Source: a virus
Virus record (IMG/VR): IMGVR_UViG_3300030430_003806
Span: 1 to 52,809 of that record
Reading direction: 5' to 3' (one strand)
Length of the DNA: 52,809 nucleotides
Both the position numbers and the translations under genes were made by a program. How positions within the stretch are numbered: position 1 is the stretch's first letter; each line of letters opens with the position of its first letter. This document shows, in pieces, positions 16,265 through 25,543 of the stretch. The notes below the pieces were generated by a model, which did not search any database, had not been told where the DNA came from, and was given only the letters and a program-made list of their open reading frames with translations.

Positions 16265-19200
16265 ATGGCGCAGAAAAAACAAGTAAGCAAGCCACAAGGA
16301 TTTACACATGGGTTAGTATCAGATCCAGATCCAAGATTTCAAATCAAAGGTAGTTACACTGATGCTCTTAATATACGACTTACGAACGATACAGGTGATA
16401 CGTTTACTGTAGAAAACATCAAAGGGAATACTTTACTTATAGATTTATTTGGAGTCCAGTTTCAATCATATATTGATGCTGTTGGCGTTTCATCAGGAAT
16501 ACTTGAAACAAGACCTGATATTCAAAATAGCGCTAATACTCCTGGAGCAAGTACTTTAATATTTTCTGAAATATATGCTGATCCAAAAACTATTATAAAT
16601 AATCAAGAGGTTGGATCTAATTTTCCAAGTCCACAAAATCCATCGCCAGGTTCTGGCCCTGATTTAACTCTTACAAATCAAACGGGTTATCAAGGTTTGT
16701 TTCCGTTTTTTGAACCAGGAACATTACCAGAAACTATAACAAATGTGGACTCATTTGAATCTATTGCTAGAAAAAATCATTCTAACATAGTCGGATATGT
16801 TTCTGTTGGTAAAGAACTAATTTTAATTATTGTAGTAGCTACAGTAAAAGAAATAAAGCCTGACTTAACAGCTATTGATAATCCCACAACAAGAACGGTC
16901 TTTCTAAGACTTACTATAGACGATGAAAATAAAGTTGAATCTGTTGAAGATTTACTTGTAAGTTATAGTTTTTTGAACGGCAACTATCCAGATCTTAACA
17001 TGAATATTGATAACCCTGTTCGTGTTGAAGCTATAGTTGAAAATGAAAGTATAACAAGAATTTATTGGACAGATAATAAAAACCCACTTAGAACATTAAA
17101 CACAAGACAGTCTGGTAAAAATTTATTACCACCTTCTAGTTTAAATCTAACACCACTTGTAAATGCATCACAACCTGTGTTGGATCTTACACTTAACGGA
17201 TCTTTACCTGTAGGCACATATCAGTATGTATATAAATATATATCTGCAAATGGAGGAGAATCTTCATATTCACCACTTAGTAACTTTTACCATGTAAGTG
17301 AAGAGGGTTTTGCTACATCAACTGATTATGGAGGATCTCCAAAAGGTGAAATTGGATCACAAGGTTTTAGAATAGTAGTAGAAGATTTAGATACAAACTT
17401 TTCATATATAGAGCTATATGCTTTATTGTACGAAGATCTTAATATACCACCTAGGGTTGGTTTGGTAGATAGAAAACTAATAACAGATGGTGCTACAAAT
17501 GTTGTTTTTAATCATCTAGAATTTACTAATGAAATATCAAATGGATTGGAAGAAGTTCTAATTGAAACCAATACGTGGGACGTTTGTAAAGATATTGCAA
17601 TAAAAGATAATATATTATTTGCAGGTAATTTAAGACAAAAAAGAAATTTTATATCTGAAAAAGAATGGAATGTAAAAATTTTACGACATAATATAAGTTC
17701 ATCATACAGTCCGCCAGTATTAGATCAAACAGCGATGCTTACATCAACTGATCCAGAAGTACCTGTGTATTTTAAAGAGTCAAGTAATTCTCCAACTGTA
17801 AAATTAATACCAGACGATGATTATCTTTTGGGTAAGCTCAACGATGGTGATCCAGCAGAACCACAATATGCAACAAGATACTTACAAAGAAAAATGAATG
17901 GTAATGCATTTTCTTTAGCCACTAAAACACAAGATGAATATAGATTTTTAGATGATGGTATGACGCTTGGTGGTCAAAGCTATAAATTTGGTCAAAATTA
18001 TTTAGGTGGCTGTAGAGTTACTTTTGGTATAAAAGAAAAAGTTGCTGACATTACTACTAATGATGGAAATGTACCATATATAGAAAGCGTATCTAATTCA
18101 ATAGATAATTTTCAAACAGACAATATAGCAGGTGAAATAATAGAAGTTGGAGGCGTGCTGACTACACAAACATTAATAAATAATAATACTGAAGTAACAT
18201 ATAGTGCTTCAATGAATCTAGGGGGTAATAAAGATCCGCATCTTGCGGGAGATCAAAGAGGTTATCAAAGAGGCGAAATATATAGATTTGGAGTACAGGT
18301 GTATGATTTAAATGGCAGCCCTGGTAATGTACTTTGGATTGGTGATATACAAACGCCAGAAATGTATGATTTATTAAGAATGATGAATGTAGATTCAGTA
18401 GCTTATGATCCATTACAAGTTGATTCAACATATTTAAATGGGGATCATAAAATAATAAGTTTTGATAAAATAAAAGATCATAGAATATCTACAGTTTGGG
18501 GGCATTCTATACCTCCTGTGGCTTGTTCGTGGTTTAATGATAATACTAGCGTACAGGATAGTCAAGCAAAACCAGAAGCTTATATTAATGCTGATGGGAC
18601 GCGGGTAGATACAAATACAGATAATTTAAATCCTGGGCTTGGATTAAATGCAACAAGAAAAAATAAATGGTATCCTGGATATATAGCTAACACATTGCCT
18701 CAATATCCTGACAGTCTTAATAACTACGATAGCAGGCATTATCTTTTTGATTTGTTTGTAAACTTTGAGTTTTTAATACCTCAAGAAGTGTGTGAAAAAA
18801 TATCAGGATTTAGAGTAGTAAGAGCAGAAAGAAAAGAAATAGACCGTAGAGTTTTACAACAAGGTTTGTTAAATCAAACAATGAAGTATGGTAGAATTGA
18901 TCAAGGGTTGCAAAGGGGTTATTATCAAGATGCTAAATTTTCTGTAGATGATAATGAAAACTATTCGGGAACTACAGATTTTCCATTTTCAAATGCGACG
19001 AACACTGATCCACAATTTTTAGAATATGATACATTTTTAAATGGATATGTTGGCTTAGCAGAAAACTCACACATTGCAAGATACGAAGATGGAATTACAA
19101 CAGGTAAACTAACAGTTGGCGGGGTTACAGAGGGACAAGTTTATGTAATGCAAGAAAATGAAAATCAAGTAGGTTTTTACGGATCATATCCATATAGAGA

Positions 19201-21961
19201 TAATTTAGCAGGATCAAGAAGTGCTAACAGCCTTCATGTAGGTATGGGTGCTCCTGGAGAAAAAAGTATGCATAGTGCATATTTTGGATCATATGAAAAA
19301 TGTCAAAATGGACAAGTTTTAGGTGGTGGTGCTGCAAAACTTAATAGACATGCGTGGATAACTGATAATATATTTACTTTAGATTGCCCTGATAGTTCTT
19401 TTGGTACATATAGATATGCTACAAAAGAAGGTGATATGTTAAGAATAGATAGTTTGTTAAAACTTACTGATGAATTAAGATATACAGCAGATTTGAATCA
19501 ACCTAACTATCCTTCAGGCTGGTATAGAAACGGAGTAGGTGAAGCAAGTAGTGGAAATACAACAAGCTGGCAATCACCTGATAAGTCAATAGAACTGTCA
19601 CAAGCTTTAAGATTTAGTAGTAAAAGACAAACAGAGTTAAATGAAAAAAATGGAATTTTAATTGGTAAATATTATGTTTATGATCCATCCTGGGGTATTG
19701 ATTTTGAAATATCTGGAGGTAATACTTTTGTTACAAGAGATTTTAGTAACTCTGTATTTAATGTCGCAAACCCTAATAGAGATTACAGGCAAATGGGTAC
19801 TATAGTTGCGGCAAAAGAAATTATTGCAGGCGAAATATTATCAAGCACATTTTTTGAAAATGATGATTCTATGACAAGTGGACAATATTCAGGTTTTTCA
19901 AACAACACATTAGGTTTTGTCGGAGACTATGTTTGGTATGCTCAATTTTCAAGTATAACAAATGACATACAGGCAGGATATGCAACGGCTAATGCTGATG
20001 ATTTTAACTATGATACAATTTCTACAATGCAACAAGGTTTAAGGTCTATAGTCATTGAGGTTGGCAGAGATCTTAATGGTAATACACTTAGTATGTATAA
20101 CTTTCACCCAAGAAATTTAAGTATGATTTTACAAAATCAATCATTTCTTTCAAGACAAGATAATGGGACTTTTTATTCAGATGCAGATCAACAATACAAT
20201 TATGTTTTAGGTAATAGTAAAAGTGCACAAACAATAAAATCTTATATACCATTTAAATATCTATGTTCTATAGTTAGAAAGTCTGTAGCATATGGCGGAA
20301 GTTCAAAGTCGTCCATTGAATCAACTAGATTTATACCGTGTGGTAATTTTCATCCAGTTGTATTTACACCTGGACCAGAAACTATTATGCAGTTTCATAA
20401 TTCTAAAGTATTTGGTGGCGATACATTTGTAAATTTATATTCACATCAAAAAACAAACATACCCTACTCAAGAATTTCATTTGCAAGATGGCAAGTGTTT
20501 CCTGTAGAATCATTTACTAATACAGATATGCGTGGTTTATTATCATTGAACGCAGGTGATACTACACTAGGTACAGATAAAAACTTACCACCATTTAGTA
20601 ATGATTGGGTATATAATTATGTGTACTCACAAGAAAATAATATTAAGTCAGGCTTGATGATAGATGAAGAAAGAACAAATGATCCGCTTGATTTACCGTA
20701 TGAGTTAGCATATTCAAGAACAAAAATATTAGGTGAGCTAGGTGATGCATTTAGAGTGTTTCCTATTAACCAATTCCATGACATGGAAGGTAAATATGGA
20801 CAAATCAATAGAGTAATAAACTTTAAAAATGATATTTACGTATTACAGGATGAGGCATTTGCAAAAGTTTTAGTTAATCCAGTATCTATGATTACAGACG
20901 ATACAGGTTCAAGCTTATTTACTGGTACGGGTGAAACTTTAGAAAACCATCTGTACATAACAACAAAGTTTGGTACACGCCATATGCATAGTGTAACAAC
21001 TAGTGAACAGGCTATATACTATGTTGATAGCAGATATGGTAAAATATATAAATATGATACAGAAACATTAATGTCATTAGGTGATACATTAGGATTAAGA
21101 GCTGCCTTACGATCTACGATCAAAGAAGAAGGTCGTTTGGATTCATTTAATCAAACAGCAATTGGTGATCTATCTCAGGTGCCATTTCAAGTAGGTGCTA
21201 GCAGAAACTACGTGTCTGATAATTATCTAGATTTTTTAGGCATACAAAGTACGTTTGATCATATGAACAAAGAGTTAATTGTCACTTTTCATAATTCAAC
21301 ATTATTAAATAATACCAGAACAAGACCTAGAGGCGTTACTGATATTATTAGCACTACAGTAGCATACAATGAAGGTGTCAATGCTTTTACTTCATATTAC
21401 AGCGCATCACCAAGCCAATGGCTTTTACATGATCCAGCTTTGATACATGTAGGAGATCAATATCCTGTAAGCTCATACTTACATTATGAACAACTTGATA
21501 GCACTTATAGATATAACCCATTACAATTATGGTTATGGGATAGTAACCCCTTAAGAAATGTATACTATCAAGACTCATCAACAGATGAATTACCAACTGC
21601 AGATAAAACTGTATTAGAAAAGGTTATTAATGAGCAGGCACAAGATACAAAGGTTTTTGACAATTCACTAATTCCAATGACAAGTGATGGTGATGGAGGT
21701 ATGGACCAATTTTCTAATGATGTCAAACTATCTTTTCAAACTGAGAACATGAATACACCACAAGAAATAGATAATGCTCTTGTTAAATATAGAGAAAATA
21801 TATTAAGGTATCCGATTCGTGGAAGTGTAGAACATGAAAGCGGTAATCAATTTTTTGGAAGAGCAAGAGGAACATATTGTAAGCTAAGATTAGAAATAGA
21901 AACATCAGAAAAATTTAATATCTTTGCAATAATGGCGAAGTATCGCAAATCTTATAATTAA
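16265..21961 (+). CDS. Very large tail protein (tail hub or muzzle type), 1898 aa
   Basis: The N-terminus, with KPQGFTHGLVSDPDPRFQIKG then SYTDALNIRLTNDTGDTFTVEN, is the signature start of the big tail protein of crAss-like and related podoviruses: a disordered clamp followed by a beta-propeller-like repeat region. Most of the protein is strand-rich, with YVYKYISANGGESSYSPLSN-type fibronectin-like parts (about 320-345). There are no Cys clusters and no enzyme motifs. The C-terminal end is a jelly-like beta part. It follows the neck genes and precedes the internal cargo proteins, so it probably forms the tail tube/nozzle. Hub and muzzle cannot be told apart here. Confidence 0.7.
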   Translation: MAQKKQVSKPQGFTHGLVSDPDPRFQIKGSYTDALNIRLTNDTGDTFTVENIKGNTLLIDLFGVQFQSYIDAVGVSSGILETRPDIQNSANTPGASTLIFSEIYADPKTIINNQEVGSNFPSPQNPSPGSGPDLTLTNQTGYQGLFPFFEPGTLPETITNVDSFESIARKNHSNIVGYVSVGKELILIIVVATVKEIKPDLTAIDNPTTRTVFLRLTIDDENKVESVEDLLVSYSFLNGNYPDLNMNIDNPVRVEAIVENESITRIYWTDNKNPLRTLNTRQSGKNLLPPSSLNLTPLVNASQPVLDLTLNGSLPVGTYQYVYKYISANGGESSYSPLSNFYHVSEEGFATSTDYGGSPKGEIGSQGFRIVVEDLDTNFSYIELYALLYEDLNIPPRVGLVDRKLITDGATNVVFNHLEFTNEISNGLEEVLIETNTWDVCKDIAIKDNILFAGNLRQKRNFISEKEWNVKILRHNISSSYSPPVLDQTAMLTSTDPEVPVYFKESSNSPTVKLIPDDDYLLGKLNDGDPAEPQYATRYLQRKMNGNAFSLATKTQDEYRFLDDGMTLGGQSYKFGQNYLGGCRVTFGIKEKVADITTNDGNVPYIESVSNSIDNFQTDNIAGEIIEVGGVLTTQTLINNNTEVTYSASMNLGGNKDPHLAGDQRGYQRGEIYRFGVQVYDLNGSPGNVLWIGDIQTPEMYDLLRMMNVDSVAYDPLQVDSTYLNGDHKIISFDKIKDHRISTVWGHSIPPVACSWFNDNTSVQDSQAKPEAYINADGTRVDTNTDNLNPGLGLNATRKNKWYPGYIANTLPQYPDSLNNYDSRHYLFDLFVNFEFLIPQEVCEKISGFRVVRAERKEIDRRVLQQGLLNQTMKYGRIDQGLQRGYYQDAKFSVDDNENYSGTTDFPFSNATNTDPQFLEYDTFLNGYVGLAENSHIARYEDGITTGKLTVGGVTEGQVYVMQENENQVGFYGSYPYRDNLAGSRSANSLHVGMGAPGEKSMHSAYFGSYEKCQNGQVLGGGAAKLNRHAWITDNIFTLDCPDSSFGTYRYATKEGDMLRIDSLLKLTDELRYTADLNQPNYPSGWYRNGVGEASSGNTTSWQSPDKSIELSQALRFSSKRQTELNEKNGILIGKYYVYDPSWGIDFEISGGNTFVTRDFSNSVFNVANPNRDYRQMGTIVAAKEIIAGEILSSTFFENDDSMTSGQYSGFSNNTLGFVGDYVWYAQFSSITNDIQAGYATANADDFNYDTISTMQQGLRSIVIEVGRDLNGNTLSMYNFHPRNLSMILQNQSFLSRQDNGTFYSDADQQYNYVLGNSKSAQTIKSYIPFKYLCSIVRKSVAYGGSSKSSIESTRFIPCGNFHPVVFTPGPETIMQFHNSKVFGGDTFVNLYSHQKTNIPYSRISFARWQVFPVESFTNTDMRGLLSLNAGDTTLGTDKNLPPFSNDWVYNYVYSQENNIKSGLMIDEERTNDPLDLPYELAYSRTKILGELGDAFRVFPINQFHDMEGKYGQINRVINFKNDIYVLQDEAFAKVLVNPVSMITDDTGSSLFTGTGETLENHLYITTKFGTRHMHSVTTSEQAIYYVDSRYGKIYKYDTETLMSLGDTLGLRAALRSTIKEEGRLDSFNQTAIGDLSQVPFQVGASRNYVSDNYLDFLGIQSTFDHMNKELIVTFHNSTLLNNTRTRPRGVTDIISTTVAYNEGVNAFTSYYSASPSQWLLHDPALIHVGDQYPVSSYLHYEQLDSTYRYNPLQLWLWDSNPLRNVYYQDSSTDELPTADKTVLEKVINEQAQDTKVFDNSLIPMTSDGDGGMDQFSNDVKLSFQTENMNTPQEIDNALVKYRENILRYPIRGSVEHESGNQFFGRARGTYCKLRLEIETSEKFNIFAIMAKYRKSYN

Positions 21962-23529
21962 TGGCATATTCTGATATTATAAAAGCAATAAATACTTATG
22001 GTGGGTTTTACAATCAAGGTAGAGAATATCAAGCTACAAATCCATATTCAAGTTTAGCTTTTCAACCTTCATTAGAAAATATATATGCAGAAAATCCAGA
22101 ACCAATAAATCCTGTAACACAAGCTAGAGAAATGCAAGATGAAATGACAGGAGCTGACAAAACACTTATGGGTTTAAGTCAATATGGATTAGGAGCTGGT
22201 GTAGGTAAGGGGCTTGCATACGCTGAAGGTAAGGCTCCAGAGTTTCTTACAAAAATATTTAAAGAAGCAACACCCACATCATTTAACCCTGCAGCAGCGT
22301 TAGGAGTATATGCAGCAACAAGAGATCAAAACCCTTATGAATATAGTAATGTAGAGCTTGGGGGTGATATAGCTAGTGGGGCATTACTTGGTACACAAAT
22401 AGCTCCTGGAGTGGGAACAATTATAGGTGGTTTAGTTGGTTTAGGTAAGGGTTTGTTTAGTCAAAGTCAGGCCAAGAAAAAAAAGGACAAAGCAGAAACT
22501 AAATTTCAAAAACAATTAGAAAAAAGACAAGACGCTATTAATGAAGCCGTGATTGACCAAAGAGAACAAATAGCTAACATGAATACAGCTTTAGCATATA
22601 GCGATGAAGCTGGTAAATATCAAAATATATATGGTGGTAATTTATCATTTGAAAATGGTGGTATTTTACAAGCTTTTGGTATGCCTATGGATAGTATTAT
22701 GAATAGACAGATATTTGTTGAGTCTAGTTTTGATCCTTTAGCTAGAAGCAAAAAAAACGCTTTAGGACTAACACAGATCATACCTAAGACATTTGAAGAT
22801 ATGAAAAATCGTGGTTTTGTTCCAGAGGGTAAAACCTTTGAAGATTTAAAAACCGATACAGATTTGTCTATGAATTTGCAAAGTAAATATATGGACGCAT
22901 TACTAAATAGAAGTTGGAATCAGACGGGTAGTGAAGAAGTAAGAGTAGCAAAAGCATTAGCAGCATATAATCTTGGGCCAACAGGATTAGTTGATAGGCT
23001 TAATAAATTAAAAGATAAAGGTGTTGATATATATGGTGGTTTGTCATGGGTAGATAAATTACCTGAAGAAACTAAAAATTATGTAAACAAAATATTAGGA
23101 ATGACAGGTGAAGAGTTTGAGCAAGATTACAAAAAAGGGTTTAAAGAAAGGGGCTCAAAGTTCAATGACGGTGGTAGAAAAAATATTGTAGCTGAATTTA
23201 CTGGAAATGAATTGATAGTAAATGATCAAAATGAAGTAGAGGCTGGACTTAAATCTGGTGATTTTAAAAGAGCTGCTGCCCCTATTAGAAGAGCAATGCA
23301 GGGTGGTATGATTACACCAGGCAAAGAAACTCATGTAAAGAATCCTATGCCTGTAGATGCAGATGGTAATATCTTTTCAAAGAAAGGACAATTGAACTTT
23401 CGCGTGCGTGCGGGCGCGGGCGTGTACGACCATGCAACTGATCAGTTTAAGTCTAATATGGATGATAAAGAAATTGCTATGGTTGCACAAAAAAATATAA
23501 ATAAGTGGAAAAAAAATAATATGGCATAA
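21961..23529 (+). CDS. Internal virion protein with lytic transglycosylase domain, 522 aa
   Basis: Residues about 245-385 match the soluble lytic transglycosylase (SLT) pattern: catalytic Glu in IFVESSFDP (E254), the GLTQI block (269-273), and the AYNLGP motif (335-340). It would cut murein during DNA entry. Residues 130-165 form a Gly-rich hydrophobic stretch (GGDIASGALLGTQIAPGVG), followed by a coiled coil at 170-210, both common in ejection proteins. FENGG (230-234) and FNDGG motifs are shared with other proteins here. Residues 481-490 are encoded by a sharply GC-rich DNA patch. It is coupled by TAATG to its neighbours. Confidence 0.8.
   Translation: MAYSDIIKAINTYGGFYNQGREYQATNPYSSLAFQPSLENIYAENPEPINPVTQAREMQDEMTGADKTLMGLSQYGLGAGVGKGLAYAEGKAPEFLTKIFKEATPTSFNPAAALGVYAATRDQNPYEYSNVELGGDIASGALLGTQIAPGVGTIIGGLVGLGKGLFSQSQAKKKKDKAETKFQKQLEKRQDAINEAVIDQREQIANMNTALAYSDEAGKYQNIYGGNLSFENGGILQAFGMPMDSIMNRQIFVESSFDPLARSKKNALGLTQIIPKTFEDMKNRGFVPEGKTFEDLKTDTDLSMNLQSKYMDALLNRSWNQTGSEEVRVAKALAAYNLGPTGLVDRLNKLKDKGVDIYGGLSWVDKLPEETKNYVNKILGMTGEEFEQDYKKGFKERGSKFNDGGRKNIVAEFTGNELIVNDQNEVEAGLKSGDFKRAAAPIRRAMQGGMITPGKETHVKNPMPVDADGNIFSKKGQLNFRVRAGAGVYDHATDQFKSNMDDKEIAMVAQKNINKWKKNNMA
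23398..23430 (+). other. GC-rich patch inside the transglycosylase gene
   Basis: About 30 bases from 23401 are roughly 80% G+C in a genome near one third G+C. Ten consecutive codons (residues 481-490, RVRAGAGVYD) all end in G, C or T, with eight of ten ending in G or C, quite unlike the surrounding A/T-ending usage. Confidence 0.7.
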
Positions 23530-25541
23530 TGAGTAGAGAAGAATTTTTAAATCAACCAGGCGTAAAAGAAAAGTTAGAAGAAATTGCAAAAACACATAAT
23601 TTTTCAGTTGAAGATTTATTAAATGTTATAAAATTTGAAACTGCTAATACATATGATACTACTATAAAAAATCCTAATAGCCCAGCAACAGGGTTAATAC
23701 AGTTTTATCCTGATAAAGGACAAACTTATAAAACTATTAATGGAGTTAAATATGAAATGGAGGACATTAAAAACATGTCTGTTCTTGAACAGCTTGATTT
23801 AGTAAACTCATATTTTATTGAGAATCACACAAAAGGTGAACACCCCTATATTACTGTTGCATTACCTGGTAAAGCAGACTCTGGATTAGATGATATAATA
23901 GCAACTCCAAATGATTCTATTGCTAAAGCAAATCCAAGCTGGACTGATAAAGATGGTAATGTAACAAAAAGAAATATTTTAAAAAATGTTTTACCAGAAG
24001 CAGAAATAGACAACTATTATAGTAAAAAGAAAACTGATGAAATGGAATTTGTTGACGTGCCAGAAGAAGATGATCCAGATATACCTTTAGGTAAAATACC
24101 AACAAAAAAAATAGAACCAAACGCTTTTAGTGCTGGCGTTAAAACAAAGCATACAATTCAGGTAGGGCTTGGTGGATTGCGAGATGGCGTTTTTGTAGGG
24201 GGGTTAACAAAGGAACAAGAAGAAAAATTAGAAGAGCTGGGTATACAAGTTTCAAGCAGACAACAGGGTAATGTTGTTATTTATGAAATAGAAACAAAGA
24301 GTTTAAATGAAGCTAATGAATTAAGAAAAAAAATTGATGATACAAATCTTTTTCGTAGTGTTTTTACAAAACACTTTAAGGTAAACAAAGACGGAACTGA
24401 AGATAGAATTTCTGCTGATCAATTGTATAGATTTACAGGTAAAAAATCATATAAATATGATCCTGCAAAAGATGAAAAAATAAATTTACCTGGAGAAACA
24501 CCACCCTTACCAGAAAGTTATGATGATCTTGCTAAAGATTATGATTATGATGCGGAGGAAGCTCTAAAATATGGCTACAAAGCTGAAGATTGGAAAGCCT
24601 TAAATCCTGGACAAAAACAAGACATAAGAAACATGATGGATCCAATCATGCAAATGCTTCAGGAAGAAAAAGAAATGATTGATAACTATTTCAAAGAAGA
24701 AGCAAAACCAGAAGAAGAAACAAAACCAGAAGAAAAAACTATAAATTTAGAGGGTGACATGAAATCTGTAGATGTGCCAGAATCTGATGATAAAGATCCA
24801 GTTGACACAAAAGAAGTTCTTAGGCAGACAAATCCTGAAGAATTCGCAAGATTGTATCCTGAAGATACGCCTGGAAAAAAAACAATAACGGATGCAATAG
24901 GTGGGGCGGCATCATTTGCCGATTCAGCATTTACTACTGCATCAAAAGTATTAGATGGTATTGGAGGTCCAGGAGCATTAGTTTCATATGTATTAGGTAA
25001 AAGAGCATTGAAAGATGCTATGCAAGAAGTGCAGCCACAAAAAAGAGCCGATCTATCTCCATTGTTTTACGAGCAATATAGACAATCAAAAGAACTTGCT
25101 AAACAAGGATTTGCTCCTAATGAAGAAAGAGCAATTAGAGAGCGTATTGACGATGCATATCAAGTAGGATTAGAAAATGCAGTAAGAGGTACTGCAGGTA
25201 ACAGGGCTAGATTTTTAGCACAGTCTGGAGTATTAGACTCTGCTAGATCTTCGGCACTATTAAACTTTGCAGCACAAGATGATCAACTACGTAGACAGAA
25301 TCAAAAAGAGTTTACTGATCTTATGATGTTTAAAGAAAATTTTGATCAACAAAGATCGGAACAACAAAGAGCAGAAGATATGAGATTACAACTGCAAGAT
25401 AAATCAGCAGCAGGTCAATTTGCTGCACAAGCATTTAGTAATGTATTAAGTGGCTTGTCAGGCAACAATGCTTTATTAAAACGTGCATTTGGAAATTTAC
25501 AATCAGGAGGTTTTTCACCAACAAGTATATTTACAGGTTAA
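23529..25541 (+). CDS. Second internal protein with lysozyme/transglycosylase-like domain, 670 aa
   Basis: The N-terminal 130 residues look like a second peptidoglycan-cleaving domain: LLNVIKFETANTYDTTIKNP with candidate catalytic Glu E37, then SPATGLIQFYPDKG, then the SVLEQLDLVNSYF helix. This is the standard arrangement of phage-tail lysozyme-like SLT domains. Residues 170-460 are acidic and partly disordered (Glu/Pro/Lys repeats around 385-410). Residues 460-670 are a helical ejection-protein-like region with RAIRERIDDAYQVGLENA, FLAQSGVLDSARSSALL and a coiled coil. It is likely ejected with the DNA. Confidence 0.75.
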   Translation: MSREEFLNQPGVKEKLEEIAKTHNFSVEDLLNVIKFETANTYDTTIKNPNSPATGLIQFYPDKGQTYKTINGVKYEMEDIKNMSVLEQLDLVNSYFIENHTKGEHPYITVALPGKADSGLDDIIATPNDSIAKANPSWTDKDGNVTKRNILKNVLPEAEIDNYYSKKKTDEMEFVDVPEEDDPDIPLGKIPTKKIEPNAFSAGVKTKHTIQVGLGGLRDGVFVGGLTKEQEEKLEELGIQVSSRQQGNVVIYEIETKSLNEANELRKKIDDTNLFRSVFTKHFKVNKDGTEDRISADQLYRFTGKKSYKYDPAKDEKINLPGETPPLPESYDDLAKDYDYDAEEALKYGYKAEDWKALNPGQKQDIRNMMDPIMQMLQEEKEMIDNYFKEEAKPEEETKPEEKTINLEGDMKSVDVPESDDKDPVDTKEVLRQTNPEEFARLYPEDTPGKKTITDAIGGAASFADSAFTTASKVLDGIGGPGALVSYVLGKRALKDAMQEVQPQKRADLSPLFYEQYRQSKELAKQGFAPNEERAIRERIDDAYQVGLENAVRGTAGNRARFLAQSGVLDSARSSALLNFAAQDDQLRRQNQKEFTDLMMFKENFDQQRSEQQRAEDMRLQLQDKSAAGQFAAQAFSNVLSGLSGNNALLKRAFGNLQSGGFSPTSIFTG

Positions 25542-25543
25542 TT

